Counted from the stretch's first letter, positions 11,991-23,330 are shown. The stretch: DNA of 32,702 nucleotides from Porogramme epimiltina (GCA_900155495.1 FTLJ01000595.1:1-32702), one strand, 5' to 3'. The notes: generated by a model from the sequence alone, not told the origin. Numbers and translations: made by a program.

Positions 11991-13237
11991 TGTGGCTGAC
12001 GGATGGCAGTTTGGGCCAATACTGGTGCGGGAGTGCGAAAAAGGGAATATGGTCTTGAACAATGGAGAGTAGGATCGGGGACTAAAGCGGTAACAGCCAC
12101 ACAGGCCAATGAGATAGAGGCCAGGTTCGGTGACTTGGATTTCTCAGGTACCACAGAGTGGTAAGGATCGAGGGGAGCGAATGTCATCCGCTCCGCTCGA
12201 TCGTCCCCACTGCCCGTATTCACGAAAGATTATTCGTGCGCATTGAAATCTATTTCATGAAACAGGTAGTAGAGAGACATGCCGCTCATCCGGGGACGGC
12301 ATATGCTTCTGTGGAGAAAAAATAAGACTAGGACGGGTGAGTTGGGACTGTGCGCTGCGCCAGACACTTGAAAATTTTCTTACCTGTCTGCTAGTCACTA
12401 AGCATTTGCTCGCCACATGCGTGGTCAGTTTCAGCAGACATGGAGGCGAATAATGTGGTCAGGATGGCTGACGCTGCTCGCCGATCCAGCCAGCGGCTGG
12501 TGCAGAAGGTTCGTCGGTGAAGGACCACAGCCGACTGCGGGGGCTGGCCACAAGGCGTGCGCGTCCCGGATCTCGGCCTCGCCGAATGTCGGAGGCAGTC
12601 CGGGCCGAGCCGAGGCTCACGGAACCGTCGCCGGCGCTGTCGAGGGGATGCGCGTCTTCCCCGTGCCATCGTCCACGATGGGCGATGCTGAGATCGCCTC
12701 CTTTACCCCTCGAATCTTGGTGCCCCAGTACTGTCTATCCCAACTTACTTTCCAAAGAACGCTTCTCTGCGATTTTTCGAAGCATCGCAGTCCCTGGCCC
12801 CTAGATCCTGTCCTCTAGAGCGGATACGAACGTGGGCGAACCAAGGTGGCTCCTCATGTTGGCTGGTATTACCGCCTTGTGCATTTCTATACGAGTCGTT
12901 GTATCGTGGTATGTCCATTCGATCTATCATGTGTCCCGCAATATCTCTCCTGTTCATGGGCCCTTGAGAACTCAAGTGACGTTCGTTGTACCCGACTTTA
13001 TGGGACAACCATAGCACGTCAGCTTTCCCGTAGTGCGGGGACCGGACGACACTCTGCTGTGGAGAGGGCCTACAAATGCACGTGCTGTGATGTCAACATA
13101 CGACTTGAACGGAGTTTCGGAGTGGCCGTGGCCGAATTGCTCATGCCCGCCGTGTGTTAAATGTTGAGCCCAGCAGACTATCGCGTCTCAATAGCGTCAA
13201 CCTTCGTCAGCTGTAGACTCCCGACGTGCCCGAAGGA

Positions 13238-13279
13238 GGTCTACCCATCCTTCAACCTCCGGCGGAGAATGGGTAGACC
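13238..13279. repeat. Perfect 11-bp inverted repeat
   Basis: GGTCTACCCAT at 13238-13248 is repeated in inverse orientation (ATGGGTAGACC) at 13269-13279, with a 20-nt loop. It could form a hairpin or be a dyad binding site. Confidence 0.7.
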
Positions 13280-13612
13280 CCCTCGCGTCCATGTGCTGAG
13301 CGGAAGATGCCAACGTAAAGATGTTCATGCAGGGGGACTGACACTCGGATGACCGAGAGACTTGCGTATCCCGATGACGTCATGCGTAGCGCACCCGGAG
13401 GCTGCGTAGTCTCTGCAGCTGCCAGTGGGAGATGCACCCGGGAGGCTGGACGTCCGCACGGCCGACTATTCCCGGCGTCGCCCGCTGACTCCTGAGCAGG
13501 TGTTTCCTCGGGATCACGCAAGCGCCTGCATCCCATCCCCAGCGGCGTCACCCCAAGACCGCGCACGGACTTCCTTTCGCGCCCTGCCGCCTTGGGTGGA
13601 CTCGCCACCTCG

Positions 13613-13775
13613 GGTCGAGGTGGGCCCGCCGCGCGCGGATGTACGCGGGCAGCCTCTAGGGCTGACTCGATCCTGCGGCGAGCATCGCCCCTAACCCGCC
13701 CCCTTCAGATCGCTTGGGTGCGGTGTTCAGAGTTTGCGCCCGCGCACCTGATATCTGGCGGGTCGAGGTTGGCCC
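13613..13775 (+). repeat. Pair of 16-bp direct repeats
   Basis: GGGTCGAGGTGGGCCC at 13613-13628 and GGGTCGAGGTTGGCCC at 13760-13775 differ at one base. The first copy overlaps the dyad CCACCTCG-GGT-CGAGGTGG (13605-13623). Confidence 0.6.
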
Positions 13776-15078
13776 TTGCTGTGCCGTGCGCAGACGGCGC
13801 AGATGCAGGGAGAATGCAAGATTTGCAGGGGCAGGGTGGCTGACGTACGCTCTTTAACTGCGCGGGGTGTATGGCCGAGGGTGTACTGACGTCGGTGCGG
13901 CTAACAGTGAACTTATATGCTCAGGTGGCTACTTCTCGAGCTTGTGCCATTGTGTAGTCTATGAGCTCCCCGAGTCGCTCACGACGATTTTCCATCGAAG
14001 AATAGAGAGGAGAGCCGACGAGATAGACTTAATGAAAGGATCTGAGATTTCCATTCCATCCGGCGGGAACTCTAATATAAAGATCCAAACGGAGATCACG
14101 GGGAGAATCGCCGCCAAGCATGAAAGACCCGCGAGCTCCAAACCTCGGTGGTGTATGCTGGCGGTTTCAGAAAGCCGTTAAATGATGTGCGGGGATGAAT
14201 TTCTACGAAACATGCATCGGGTCGTGCGTATCGCAGGAGAAATTGACTCGGTGCGAGACCAGGTGAGTGCTGCGTGCAGCCTGCGGCGTCCCAATTTGTG
14301 CGCCACCTGCGGTCCTAGGCTCGGGCCGTCGGGCGGGGAGGCGGTGCCTAATATGGGACCGAGAGCAATGATCGCCGGCCGGAACACGGGAAGCGATCAG
14401 TGGCACTGCTACTCAGCGCCCGGCGGCAGTGGGACTGCGCTGGCATTGAAGCTGAAGTCCAATCCATCGCCCTTCGTTCCTGCTGTGGTAATTCCGACCT
14501 CGAGGTAGATTCCATCTCTTTGATTGCTGCGGAAGGTGCTACAGCATGCTATCGATAGCTTGGGCTCGTCGCCTTTGCCACGACATTCGGGCCTCCTCGT
14601 AGTTCCTACTAACATATTCTCTTCCCAAAGTTTACAGAAGTCGCTCTGAGGTGCTGCTCTTCACATGGGTACCACACAGTGAACTGCCCTTCTTGACGAC
14701 TGTGTCCGAGGTTCCGTGCCTCGCTGACAAGAAGGGCTCATCACTTCATCCTGGCATGTTCCCGCCTGCACGAGCAGGTCGCCAATACCGCCGCGTCCTT
14801 CTTGGTACCGCAGGGCCCGAGCCTGGGCCAAGAGACCACTGACATGGCGTGCCAGCGTGGTCTTCCGCCCTTGACACACGGTCTGCGACATGGGGCGGGT
14901 CAGGTTCTGGGGTCTCTCGATCGCGTCCGCGCACGCCAGGACCTGTGCAGTCACGGGCATGGACCACTCGCGCCCCCGGCCCCATTGGCTGGCCTCCGAT
15001 CGCTCTGCATAAGACGCGTTTCCTTTTTCGCACATCCGCCGGCGCACTGGCCCAGACCACGGACCCGCCGTCCGCTGC

Positions 15079-15087
15079 CTTATATCG
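15079..15087 (+). promoter_or_regulatory. TATA-like element of C2H2 copy 2
   Basis: CTTATATCG lies 44-52 nt upstream of the ATG at 15131 but only 11-19 nt upstream of the in-frame ATG at 15098. Its position therefore favours 15131 as the start. Confidence 0.45.
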
Positions 15088-15130
15088 CTCTCGGTCCATG
15101 CCTTACTGTGACCATCTCCGTCAGCCGCCA

Positions 15131-16696
15131 ATGGACGCCTCGATGCTCCTGCAGCTCTCCTACCCTTCCTCCAGCTCTCCTCCCGCCGCCCACACGCCGC
15201 CGTTGCGCTACGACGCCTTCGGCGACCAAGTCGTCGCTGACAGAGCCGACCTTCCCTCCACCCGCCTCCACCCCTCCACCCCGCGCCAACAGAAGGCCCA
15301 CCGCCACCCCCACTTTGCCGCCTCTTCCCTCCGCTCGACATACCCCATGGCCTCCTTCACACAGGGCGAGAGCCCCCTAGACTCCACCTACAACGTTCCA
15401 GAGCTTCAAGGCCCGCATACACCCACAGGCCCCATTGGCGCGGCCGTCGGCCAGGCCTTCCACGCCGAGCAGCAGCTCCAGTATCCCAGTTCTCCGTGGT
15501 CCCCGCTCGAGCAGCCTCCGCCCCAACAATACGCAGACTCTTACTCGCTCGGCTCAGACGGATCATCTTCACCCTCGTCCTCGCCCTTCGAAGACGCTCT
15601 TATGGACTTTGCAGCCAAGACCGACGGGTTCCTCGACTCCTACAGCGCCTCTTACCTTCCCCCCTTCACCGAGCATCCCGACGGGGACCACTCAGCCTCG
15701 TCCTCGTCCTCTTCCCCCTCGTCCTCGCTCACCACGCAGGCGCTGCGCACGTTCCACGCCAGTACCGCAGCCTCGCAGTACCTGCTCGGGGCGTCGCCGC
15801 AGCACGCGCCCGCGGTGCCGTACGTGGGCGACGGGGCAGACATGCCGCGCTTCGTGAACATGGCCCAGGTCTCCCCCGGGCTCTCGCCCGCCCCCCAGTT
15901 CGCCCCGCTGCCCGAAGTGTGCGATCCGCGCTTCGTGCTGCCGCCGTTCGACAGCGGGGCCCCCCGCGGCGGCTCGGACGCGGGCGCGAGCGGCCGGAGC
16001 TCCCCGGTGTCCCAGGGGGCTGGCGGCGGAGGCGGGGCAGCCGCGCAGAGCCGGAAGCGCAAGCGGGGGAGCACGGACAGCCCGGAGAGCCGGTCGGGCG
16101 ACGAGTGGGGCCCGGCGGCGGACGAGGACGATGACGATGAAGACGACGAGGAGTACACGCCGCGGCGGACGAAGGGACGGAGCACACGTGCAGGAGGGGC
16201 ATCTCAACTCCAGCAACAGCCGGGCCAGCGGCAGCGGACGTTCTCGACGTCGACGGCGTCGAGCGTCGGGGACCTGCAGGTGCCCGACGAGCCGCTCATG
16301 AAGAAGACGCGCGGGCGGCGGGTGCCGACCAAGGACGAGGTGGCGGCGGCAGGGCTCACAGCGGTACGTCATCCGAGCCGAACAGGGCCTTCCTCCCCTG
16401 TCGATCGGGCCCCTGGCTGATTGTGCTTCTCGTGTCTTTCCTTCACAGAGGGGCTACACGTGCCCCGTCGACGGATGTGGGCGCTGCTTCGGTCGCGGCG
16501 AGCACCTCAAGCGCCATATCGCCAGCCTCCACACGGACAAGAAGCGTGAGTCGCCCTCTGGCTTGGATTATGTGGGTAAGATGCTGAATGTACGCCTACA
16601 GCGCACACGTGCGACTTCCCCGGGTGCGGAAAGACGTTCTGTCGCCGCGACAACCTCAACCAGCACAAACGCATGCACGGCACTCGCCGCTCCTGA
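15131..16696 (+). CDS. Two-finger C2H2 zinc-finger transcription factor (copy 2)
   Basis: Paralogue of the factor at 10499-11940, transcribed away from it. Three exons (15131-16363, 16449-16545, 16602-16696) give 474 residues; the middle exon is 97 nt in both genes and both introns keep phases 0 and 1. The N-terminal 386 residues are Ser/Pro-rich with an FEDALMDF patch, a basic SRKRKRG stretch near residue 306 (possible NLS) and an acidic run near 330-340. EPLMKKTRGRRVPT lies at 387-400. Finger 1: Cys416, Cys421, His434, His439. Finger 2: Cys447, Cys452, His465, His469. The start at 15131 (MDASMLLQLS) is chosen over 15098 because it resembles the start of copy 1 (MNDPLLAPIS) and suits the TATA position. 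The frame upstream is open, so a longer N-terminus is not excluded. Confidence 0.9.
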
Positions 16697-17694
16697 AGCC
16701 TGAGAGCACGGAGACCTCACGGCGACTCCGATGCTCTTGTTTTACCTTATTCTCGTTGAGGAAGCCCACCGAATGGATCAGGATCTCGCTGTTCGCGCCG
16801 GCTCCTCATGTATTGCTCCTATTCCCCGTCTCGTCTCCCTCCCTCCACCCCTGCCCCCTGCCTCGACCCCTTTCCCCGATTCCATCAAAACTCAGCCGTA
16901 TCACATTGCTATCACGTTTCGTTACCCCCCCCCCCGCTCCGTGTCTCCCCGGTTCCTATATTCCCTTCTGTTTGTGTAGCTCTACCGGACATTCTGGTTG
17001 TACCGTTATTCGCTTGGCGTAGATTGTGTATCGTTTAGTGTCCGTTGTATCCATATCCCCACTTGGGGACTTGCCTCTCTCGCGTGTGGAAAGAGGGATC
17101 CATTGACATGGCTCCATGTGACAATATGCTTACCCCTGGCTGTCGTTGGCCCAGCGCTGTCACTGGCGGATATAGGACATACTACATTTGTCCATCGATT
17201 TGGGCAAGCGGGAGGTATCCTGTCAGGGTACGCCGTCACCTTTTTCACATGTCAATGACATTTGCAACTAGGTAACGGTGTGAAGAGACGGAAGTCGGCC
17301 AAGATATGGCAGAAGAGCGGAAGACGCGCCGCTGCTTACTTCGTCGACTTATACTCCAGTGAAGATCATTTCCCAAGATAGCAGTGAAACTGCTACCAGG
17401 TGATGATGTCCGCGCGACGGGCGCTCTACTCATCCATTAACTTGTGTTCTGCCATCACGGTGACCATGGCGGGTCGACCTCCGCCCTCGTTTGGCGTTAA
17501 CGGCGCTCTAGCTAACGTGCAGGGCGGGCCGTCCTCCGCGTCGGCGGATCTTCCGATCATGTTCAACACAAGCCTGCCGACGAAGCCCCCCCACCATTGC
17601 TGTCTGTCTCGACCAGAAGTAAAGAATAAAAAGAAGCCCATCCTGAGATGACGCTTCACCCCGCCAGCCGTCTCTCTAGGATCTGCAAGCCCGG
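16697..17694. other. Intergenic region between C2H2 copy 2 and GH3 gene
   Basis: About 1 kb, expected to hold the 3' UTR of the regulator and the promoter of the xylosidase. An 11-base C homopolymer lies at 16925-16935. I see no supported gene. Confidence 0.5.
17625..17633 (+). promoter_or_regulatory. TATA-like element of the beta-xylosidase gene
   Basis: AATAAAAAG lies 62-70 nt upstream of the ATG at 17695. An out-of-frame ATG at 17648 would lie at or before the expected transcription start, so it is probably not translated. Confidence 0.35.
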
Positions 17695-20323
17695 ATGGCG
17701 TACGGTCTTCTCCGTCTCTCTGTCCTCCTTTCTACGCTCGCGATCGCCAATGCACTTGCCGCGCCCCCATATGCCTTCCCAAACTGCACCACTAGCCCTC
17801 TCAAAGACATTGCGGTCTGTGACGTCACCAAGGACCCAATCACCAGAGCGACATCCCTGATAGACCTATGGACCGACGCCGAGCTGACAAACAACTCTGT
17901 GCACTCTTCTCCCGGCGTACCCCGCCTCGGCATCCCGCCGTATAACTGGTGGTCCGAAGCTCTCGTAAGCTTGTCCCACCTCGTCGACGTCGTAACGGCC
18001 AACTGAATGGACTTCGGACTTCTAGCACGGTGTGGCATTGAGCGTCGGCGTTCACTTCTCGTCTTCCGGAGAATTCAGCCACGCGACGTCCTTCCCACAA
18101 CCCATCCTTATGGGTGCAGCATTTGATGACGAGCTCATCGAGGCCGTAGCCACGGTCGTCAGCACAGAGGCACGCGCATTTAGCAACGACGGCCGCGCAG
18201 GCCTTGATTTTTGGACTCCCAATATCAATCGTAAGTGACGTCGTCATCTGCTCTACTATATCTGGGCTTGCAGGGATCCAGAATCTCCATTACGCTGGAC
18301 ACAGCGTAGATGTGCTACCGTAATCGATCATGCAGAGTTCATAGCTGATTATTCGTCTTCAGCATTCAAGGACCCTCGTTGGGGCCGTGGTCAAGAGACA
18401 CCTGGCGAGGATCCTTTCCACCTTAGCCAATATGTCTACAACCTTGTCATCGGCTTGCAAGGAGGGCTCGATCCGAAGCCCTATCTCAAGGTTGCAGCCG
18501 ATTGTAAACACTTCGCGGCATACGATCTCGAAGACTGGGAAGGCAACTTGCGCTATGGCTTCAACGCCATCGTGACCCAACAGGATCTCTCCGAATACTA
18601 CCTTCCCCCTTTCCAGACGTGCGTCCGCGACGCGAAGGTGGCGAGCGTCATGTGCTCCTATAACGCTGTGAACGGAATTCCTTCGTGCGCCAACTCGTTC
18701 CTCCTTCAAGACCTCCTGAGGGATACATGGGGATTCAATGACGAGCGATGGGTCGCCAGTGACTGTGACGCAGTCCAGAACATCTACGACGCTCACAACT
18801 ACACCGCCGACCCGACCCAGGCCGCAGCGGACGCCCTTTTGGCCGGAACAGATATCGACTGCGGCAACTTCTCATCTACGTACCTCCCAGATGCCCTTTC
18901 GAAGGGCATGATCACAACTGATGATCTTAAGAAGGCCGCGATTCGCCAGTACGCATCTCTCATCAGGTGAGCCTCTCGTATTCGATCCAGCACTTGTACA
19001 CCATCTAACTTGTTACATAGGCTTGGATACTTCGACCCAGCGGAGTCGCAGCCATACCGTCAGCTCGGTTGGTCGGATGTGAGCACCGCAGAGGCGCAGC
19101 AGCTCGCGGTCACCGCAGCGGCGGAGGGCATGGTGCTCCTCAAAAACGACGGGACGCTCCCGTTCTCCAAGGACATCCGCAGCCTCGCCCTCATCGGCCC
19201 GTGGGCGGACGCGAGCATCCAGCTCCTGGGCAACTATTTCGGCATACCCACCGTCCTCGTCAGCCCCGTCGCCGGCGCGCAAGAGGCCGGCTTTAACGTC
19301 ACCTACGCCTTGGGGACGACCATTGCGGGGAACGACACGAGTGGCTTCGCGGAGGCCATCGCGGCGGCCGAGGGCGCGGACGCGGTCGTCTTTGCTGGCG
19401 GCATCGACATCACTGTCGAGATCGAGGGGCTCGACCGGCTTAACGTCACCTGGCCCGGCAGGCAGCTTGACCTCATCGCGGAGCTGGGGAAGCTCGGCAA
19501 GCCTCTCGTCGTCGCGCAGTTCGGTGGCGGACAGGTCGACGACACCGTGCTCAAGAACAACGATGCGGTGTGTCTTCCTCTCCTCTTACCTCGTTAAACT
19601 GCAGGCTGAGAACTTCTCCAGGTGAACGCGATCGTCTGGGGAGGTTACCCGGGACAGAGCGGGGGCACCGCCCTCTTTGACGTCCTCATTGGCAAGACCG
19701 CACCCGCAGGACGTCTCCCGATCACCCAATACCCGGCCGAGTACGTCGCGCAAATCCCGATGACGGACATGACCCTGCGCCCGCATTCTGCCAGCCCCGG
19801 GCGGACGTACAAGTGGTACACGGGCACGCCCGTGTTCGAGTTCGGCTTCGGGCTGCACTACACGACCTTCGAGTTCGCGTGGGCGTCCTCCTCCCCGCCG
19901 AGCACGTACGCGATCGCGGACGTCGTGGCGCGCGCGAACGCCAGCGCGAGCGGGCCGGCGTTCGCGGACCTCGCGGTGCTCGACGCGTTCCCCGTGCGCG
20001 TGACGAACACGGGCGGCGTCGCGTCGGACTACGTCGCGCTGCTCTTCGCGAGCGGGGAGTACGGGCCGGCGCCGCGGCCGAACAAGGAGCTCGTCGCGTA
20101 CGCGCGCGTGCATGACGTCGCCCCGGGCGGGAGCGCGGTCGCGGCGCTGAACGTGACGCTGGGCGCGCTCGCGCGGGCGGACGAGGAGGGGAAGAAGTGG
20201 CTATATCCTGGGACGTACAGGCTGGAGATGGACACGACGGGGGAGCTCGCGCGCGAGTTTACGCTCACTGGGGAGGCGGTGATGATCGCGGACTGGCCGA
20301 AGGACCCAGCGAGTGCGCGGTGA
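17695..20323 (+). CDS. Secreted GH3 exo-1,4-beta-xylosidase
   Basis: Glycoside hydrolase family 3 enzyme releasing xylose from the non-reducing ends of xylo-oligosaccharides. Exons 17695-17964, 18026-18230, 18363-18966, 19021-19567 and 19622-20323 give 775 residues, the usual length. A signal peptide (MAYGLLRLSVLLSTLAIANA) leads. The xylosidase-type motif NWWSEALHGVA, then DPRWGRGQETPGEDP and KHFAAYD, mark the N-terminal barrel. The catalytic nucleophile is Asp292 in SDCDAV. The second domain starts near AEGMVLLKNDGTLPF and contains GLDRLNVTWPGRQ. The C-terminal fibronectin-III-like domain begins after FGFGLHYTTFEF. Several N-x-S/T sites suit secretion. Intron 2 is 132 nt, about twice the local norm, but its phase-1 junction rebuilds NPFKDPRW exactly. 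Alpha-arabinofuranosidase side activity is known in the family and cannot be excluded. Confidence 0.94.
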
Positions 20324-20608
20324 GCGGGAGGTCTTGGAGTTAGTGATCCTTGGATGACCTGTAGATGGCAATTATGGTGAGAGCTCCTGTTTACGTTTGC
20401 GGGTGGGGTAGCACCATCATGTTGCATTACTGTGGGGTTACGGGAAACAGCGTCATATGGTCGTCATATATTATGTATTCCCTCAGTTCCCGCCCGTCCT
20501 TGATGCGGCCTTCACTGCCAATAGTAGGCCGCACTGCCCTCAGTACACGAACCGGAAGTTCATTTTAGTGTTTCCCTATCGGTGGCTCGTTAGACCGGTG
20601 CAAACATG

Positions 20609-22938
20609 TCAGGTCAGATAGCGCACCTCGTCCTTCGTTGTATCTAGGTACTTTTGTTGCTCCTATAGAATAACCTGTTAAAACCGCGGATGGGGCATTT
20701 GAAGGGAAATAGATCCCACCTCTGCTGTCCAAGAGTTCCATACCCTGTCCCTGCGCTTGTTGATCGTCTTGTAGAAGAGGTAGGCGAAGAAGTATATGAC
20801 GATATTCGCCACACATATGATAATTAGAGTGCGGTTCCCACGCTTATCTGTGGGCGGTAGTTAGCTCCGGCATAAAGTCCTCAGTTGGAAGTGGGTGCCG
20901 TACATAAGGGCTATAGGAGGGTCACGCACAGTCAGCAAGCGGAACGGGGAACGTAAGCGAATGTGCTCACCGCATCGTCAGAGCGGTAAATATTGGCCTA
21001 CAAAGTTCAATATACAATGTAAGTGTGGTGCTAGAGGCCCACCATGGAGTGACGCACCGCGATGATAAGGTCTGCCTGGACGAACATGTTGTAAAGCGAT
21101 GCGGAGACGGTGCGCGTGCCGACCCCGTGAGAGTTCGCCGATGCCCACGCAACCTGGATGGGGTGGATATACGGGAAGCCGGCGATGAGCGTGACGACGA
21201 CGAAGTATGCCCATTGCGAGGTCTGCTCGTTGAACGTGTAGAGCGCGATCAACAGGGGGAGTGCCCAAAACTGGAGGAAGACGGTGGCGATTGTGCGCGA
21301 GTTGATGATCTCGCTCATGTAGCTCGTTGCGAGGAGCATGATCATCCCGATCACCTTGGAGGGGATGCTGAGCAGGTTCGACTGTGTTGTGGTATAACCC
21401 AGGTGTCGTAGGGAGAGCGTAAGGTATAGTTGGGGAGGCGTGACCGGAACTACAGGGAGATGTGATTAGAGCAGGTAATCATAGTAAAATGAACTGATTC
21501 TCACTGAAATGAATGAGACCAAGGATGTATATGGGCCACATTCGCCAGTCTTGAAGGACCTTCCACACCCTCTTGATGGACAAACCCTCTCGATTATGCA
21601 TATTGGATTTTGTAGGGTCGTCTCGCAGAACACGGTTCACCATAATTACTTCCTCTCTGGATAAGATGGTAAGTGGGCGAGAAGTGGTTTCGTAATGGAG
21701 GTAGCTAACCTTTCCGTGAACCACCCCTTTGGTCTGTACCACGCTTTTGTTTGCGTGGGACCTGGAGGCATCATGAAGTACGAAGCAATCCCGACAATGA
21801 GGGTCAAGCCACCCTCAATCAAGAATAGATACCGCCAGCCCGCCTTTCCGCCCACACCTCGCAACCGCAAGAGTCCAGTTGCAATGAATGCACCCGAGAT
21901 TTCTGCGATGTAGTTTGAAACCCAGAACCATGCCATGCGGATGGGTACTATGAATCGTACGTTTAGAGAAAGAGTGCGATATTGAAAAAATAAGTGCCAC
22001 TTACACTCATTTTGGGTGTAGAAGTAGGAAAGGTACAGGACAACGTCGGGAATGAATCCTCCTTGCATGAATCCGAGAAGGAACCTGGGATCATGGGGTC
22101 AGCTGGCACTGTGAGAAAGCTTTAGAACCGCGAACCTTGTCGCGAGGAAGCTCGCCCTTCCCGTGAGCCAGAATTGACTAAGCGAGACAAAGCTCCATAG
22201 AATCATCTGTGAAGATGAGTGAATACTGCGACACCTGAGAATGAAGGAACATGCCTGGCTGGGAATCCATATATCCGGCCCCACGCGTTTGGAGATGAGT
22301 TGTGAAGGAAGCTCGGCGATAAGGAACGATAACTAGATGATCTCAGAAGCAATATTTATCGACAGATTACGTGACTGCTCACCCGGAAAAGAGAGTTGCC
22401 CAAGTTGAAGTCGTCAGTTGTCAGTCCCAGGTCTTGGAGGAAGTTGTCCGTATTAGCTTGAGAGATATTGGAGCGATCGAGGTCGAGGCTAAAAAACATG
22501 ACGCAGGCCCAAGCCGCGATCAGGAAGTCGATCTTGCGGACAACGCGCTGCCACAAAAAGATTAACGTTCAATGCCCGCGGCCAGTGACCTCGCAGTTGG
22601 ATGTCGTCAACGCTGCTACGACTCACGTATTCTTCGCGCCAAGTCCATCGTGCAAGCGGATCGAAGCGGTGCGTGTTCTCCCAAGTTACCGGTGGCCTAT
22701 AGATCTCTAGCGTGACCGGGTCGTCGAACACGGATGGCTGTGTCGCAACGCTGTCGAGTTCGTGCTTCGGCTTGCGCCAGAAGGACCGCTTCGTGCCTCG
22801 CGCCACGGGGGCGCTCAAGGTTGGGACCTCGACGGCACTGGCAGTCGCGCTGTACGCGCCGCCCTTGACCGAGTCGGAGTCGGAGCCCTCATTCTGTGCC
22901 TTGGAGGCATACGACGGCTTGGTGAGCACGGTCGACAT
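20609..22938 (-). CDS. MFS permease, anion:cation symporter (DAL5/TNA1-like) family
   Basis: Plasma-membrane major facilitator of the fungal ACS family, whose members import allantoate, nicotinate, pantothenate, biotin and related organic anions. Twelve exons: 22938-22627, 22547-22383, 22332-22255, 22206-22136, 22084-22005, 21947-21710, 21656-21505, 21449-21058, 20997-20971, 20910-20904, 20847-20720, 20662-20609. They give 567 residues. A roughly 105-residue polar N-terminus precedes about 12 membrane segments. The signature [15 protein letters not shown] follows TM1 (about 127-141), then [21 protein letters not shown], and the late loop YRSDDAPLYKRGNR leads to the last TM. Exon 10 is only 7 nt. 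Intron 3 has a GC donor (CAG/GCATGT) and is 48 nt. Substrate is not predictable. It converges on the xylosidase (285 bp between stops), so a sugar-acid or degradation-product substrate is conceivable but unproven. Confidence 0.92.
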
Positions 22939-23330
22939 CGCTGCGAGGTCTGGAAGAGAGCGCAGTGAGAGAGCGCGTCATGCCTGCGCACCGCCTGATG
23001 GCTCTTATAGAGCCACTATCAAGGATGCCCGAGGGAGCATGGGGCGCCTGCAACGTTATCAGCTGGCGACATAGAGGAAGTATATTTGCCATCGTGAGCG
23101 AGAGTGCGGATGGCGCATTTGGCTCCGGGATGGCGACATCTGGCCCTGCCGAAGAAGTGTGAACCACAGGACAGTCACAATCCGTCACGCATGGGTCTCC
23201 GGACCCCGTGGACGTGACCGTGACGGGGCTTACTAGAGCAGTCAGGAAAAGCCATTTAAGGAGAAGCGTATAGGGTACGCGGATGATATCGATATGTCTA
23301 CACATTTCGCAATTGCTGCTTTCTATTTCC
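22939..23330. other. Intergenic region between permease and CCT7
   Basis: About 390 bp, holding the permease promoter and the CCT7 3' UTR. A TATA-like element is at 23002-23009. A long minus-strand open frame covers the region only because the CCT7 frame continues past its splice site. Confidence 0.5.
23002..23009 (-). promoter_or_regulatory. TATA box of the MFS permease gene
   Basis: TATAAGAG on the minus strand lies 64-71 nt upstream of the permease ATG, matching the spacing at the carboxylesterase gene. Confidence 0.5.

Larger units (their letters stand above)
11991..15078. other. Long gene-free spacer between divergent C2H2 paralogues
   Basis: About 3.1 kb with no recognisable gene. Open frames are short, overlap on both strands and show no domain. 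The spacer holds an inverted repeat at 13238-13279 and a near-exact 16-bp direct repeat at 13613 and 13760. It separates the promoters of two related regulators, so extended cis-regulatory DNA is the simplest reading. A spliced non-coding RNA or decayed element cannot be excluded. Confidence 0.5.

Noticed and set aside
12417..12818. 133-codon plus-strand frame in the C2H2 spacer
   Set aside because: No domain, overlapped by several frames of similar length on both strands.
14409..14615. 68-codon minus-strand frame with protein-like composition
   Set aside because: The stretch DGIYLEVGITTAGTKG looks plausible, but no start context, flanking exon or family could be found.
11941..15130. AGGGG/CCCCT sites as evidence for autoregulation of the C2H2 pair
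   Set aside because: I counted about seven pentamers (for example 11976, 12171, 12643, 12706, 13279, 13688, 13700). That is about what base composition predicts for 3.2 kb, so there is no enrichment.
16925..16935. C11 homopolymer after C2H2 copy 2
   Set aside because: A simple homopolymer with no further structure; possibly a sequencing or length-variable site rather than a functional element.
17648..17860. Upstream open frame overlapping the xylosidase start
   Set aside because: Its ATG lies 15-23 nt after the TATA-like element, so it is probably not in the mRNA; kept only as a note.
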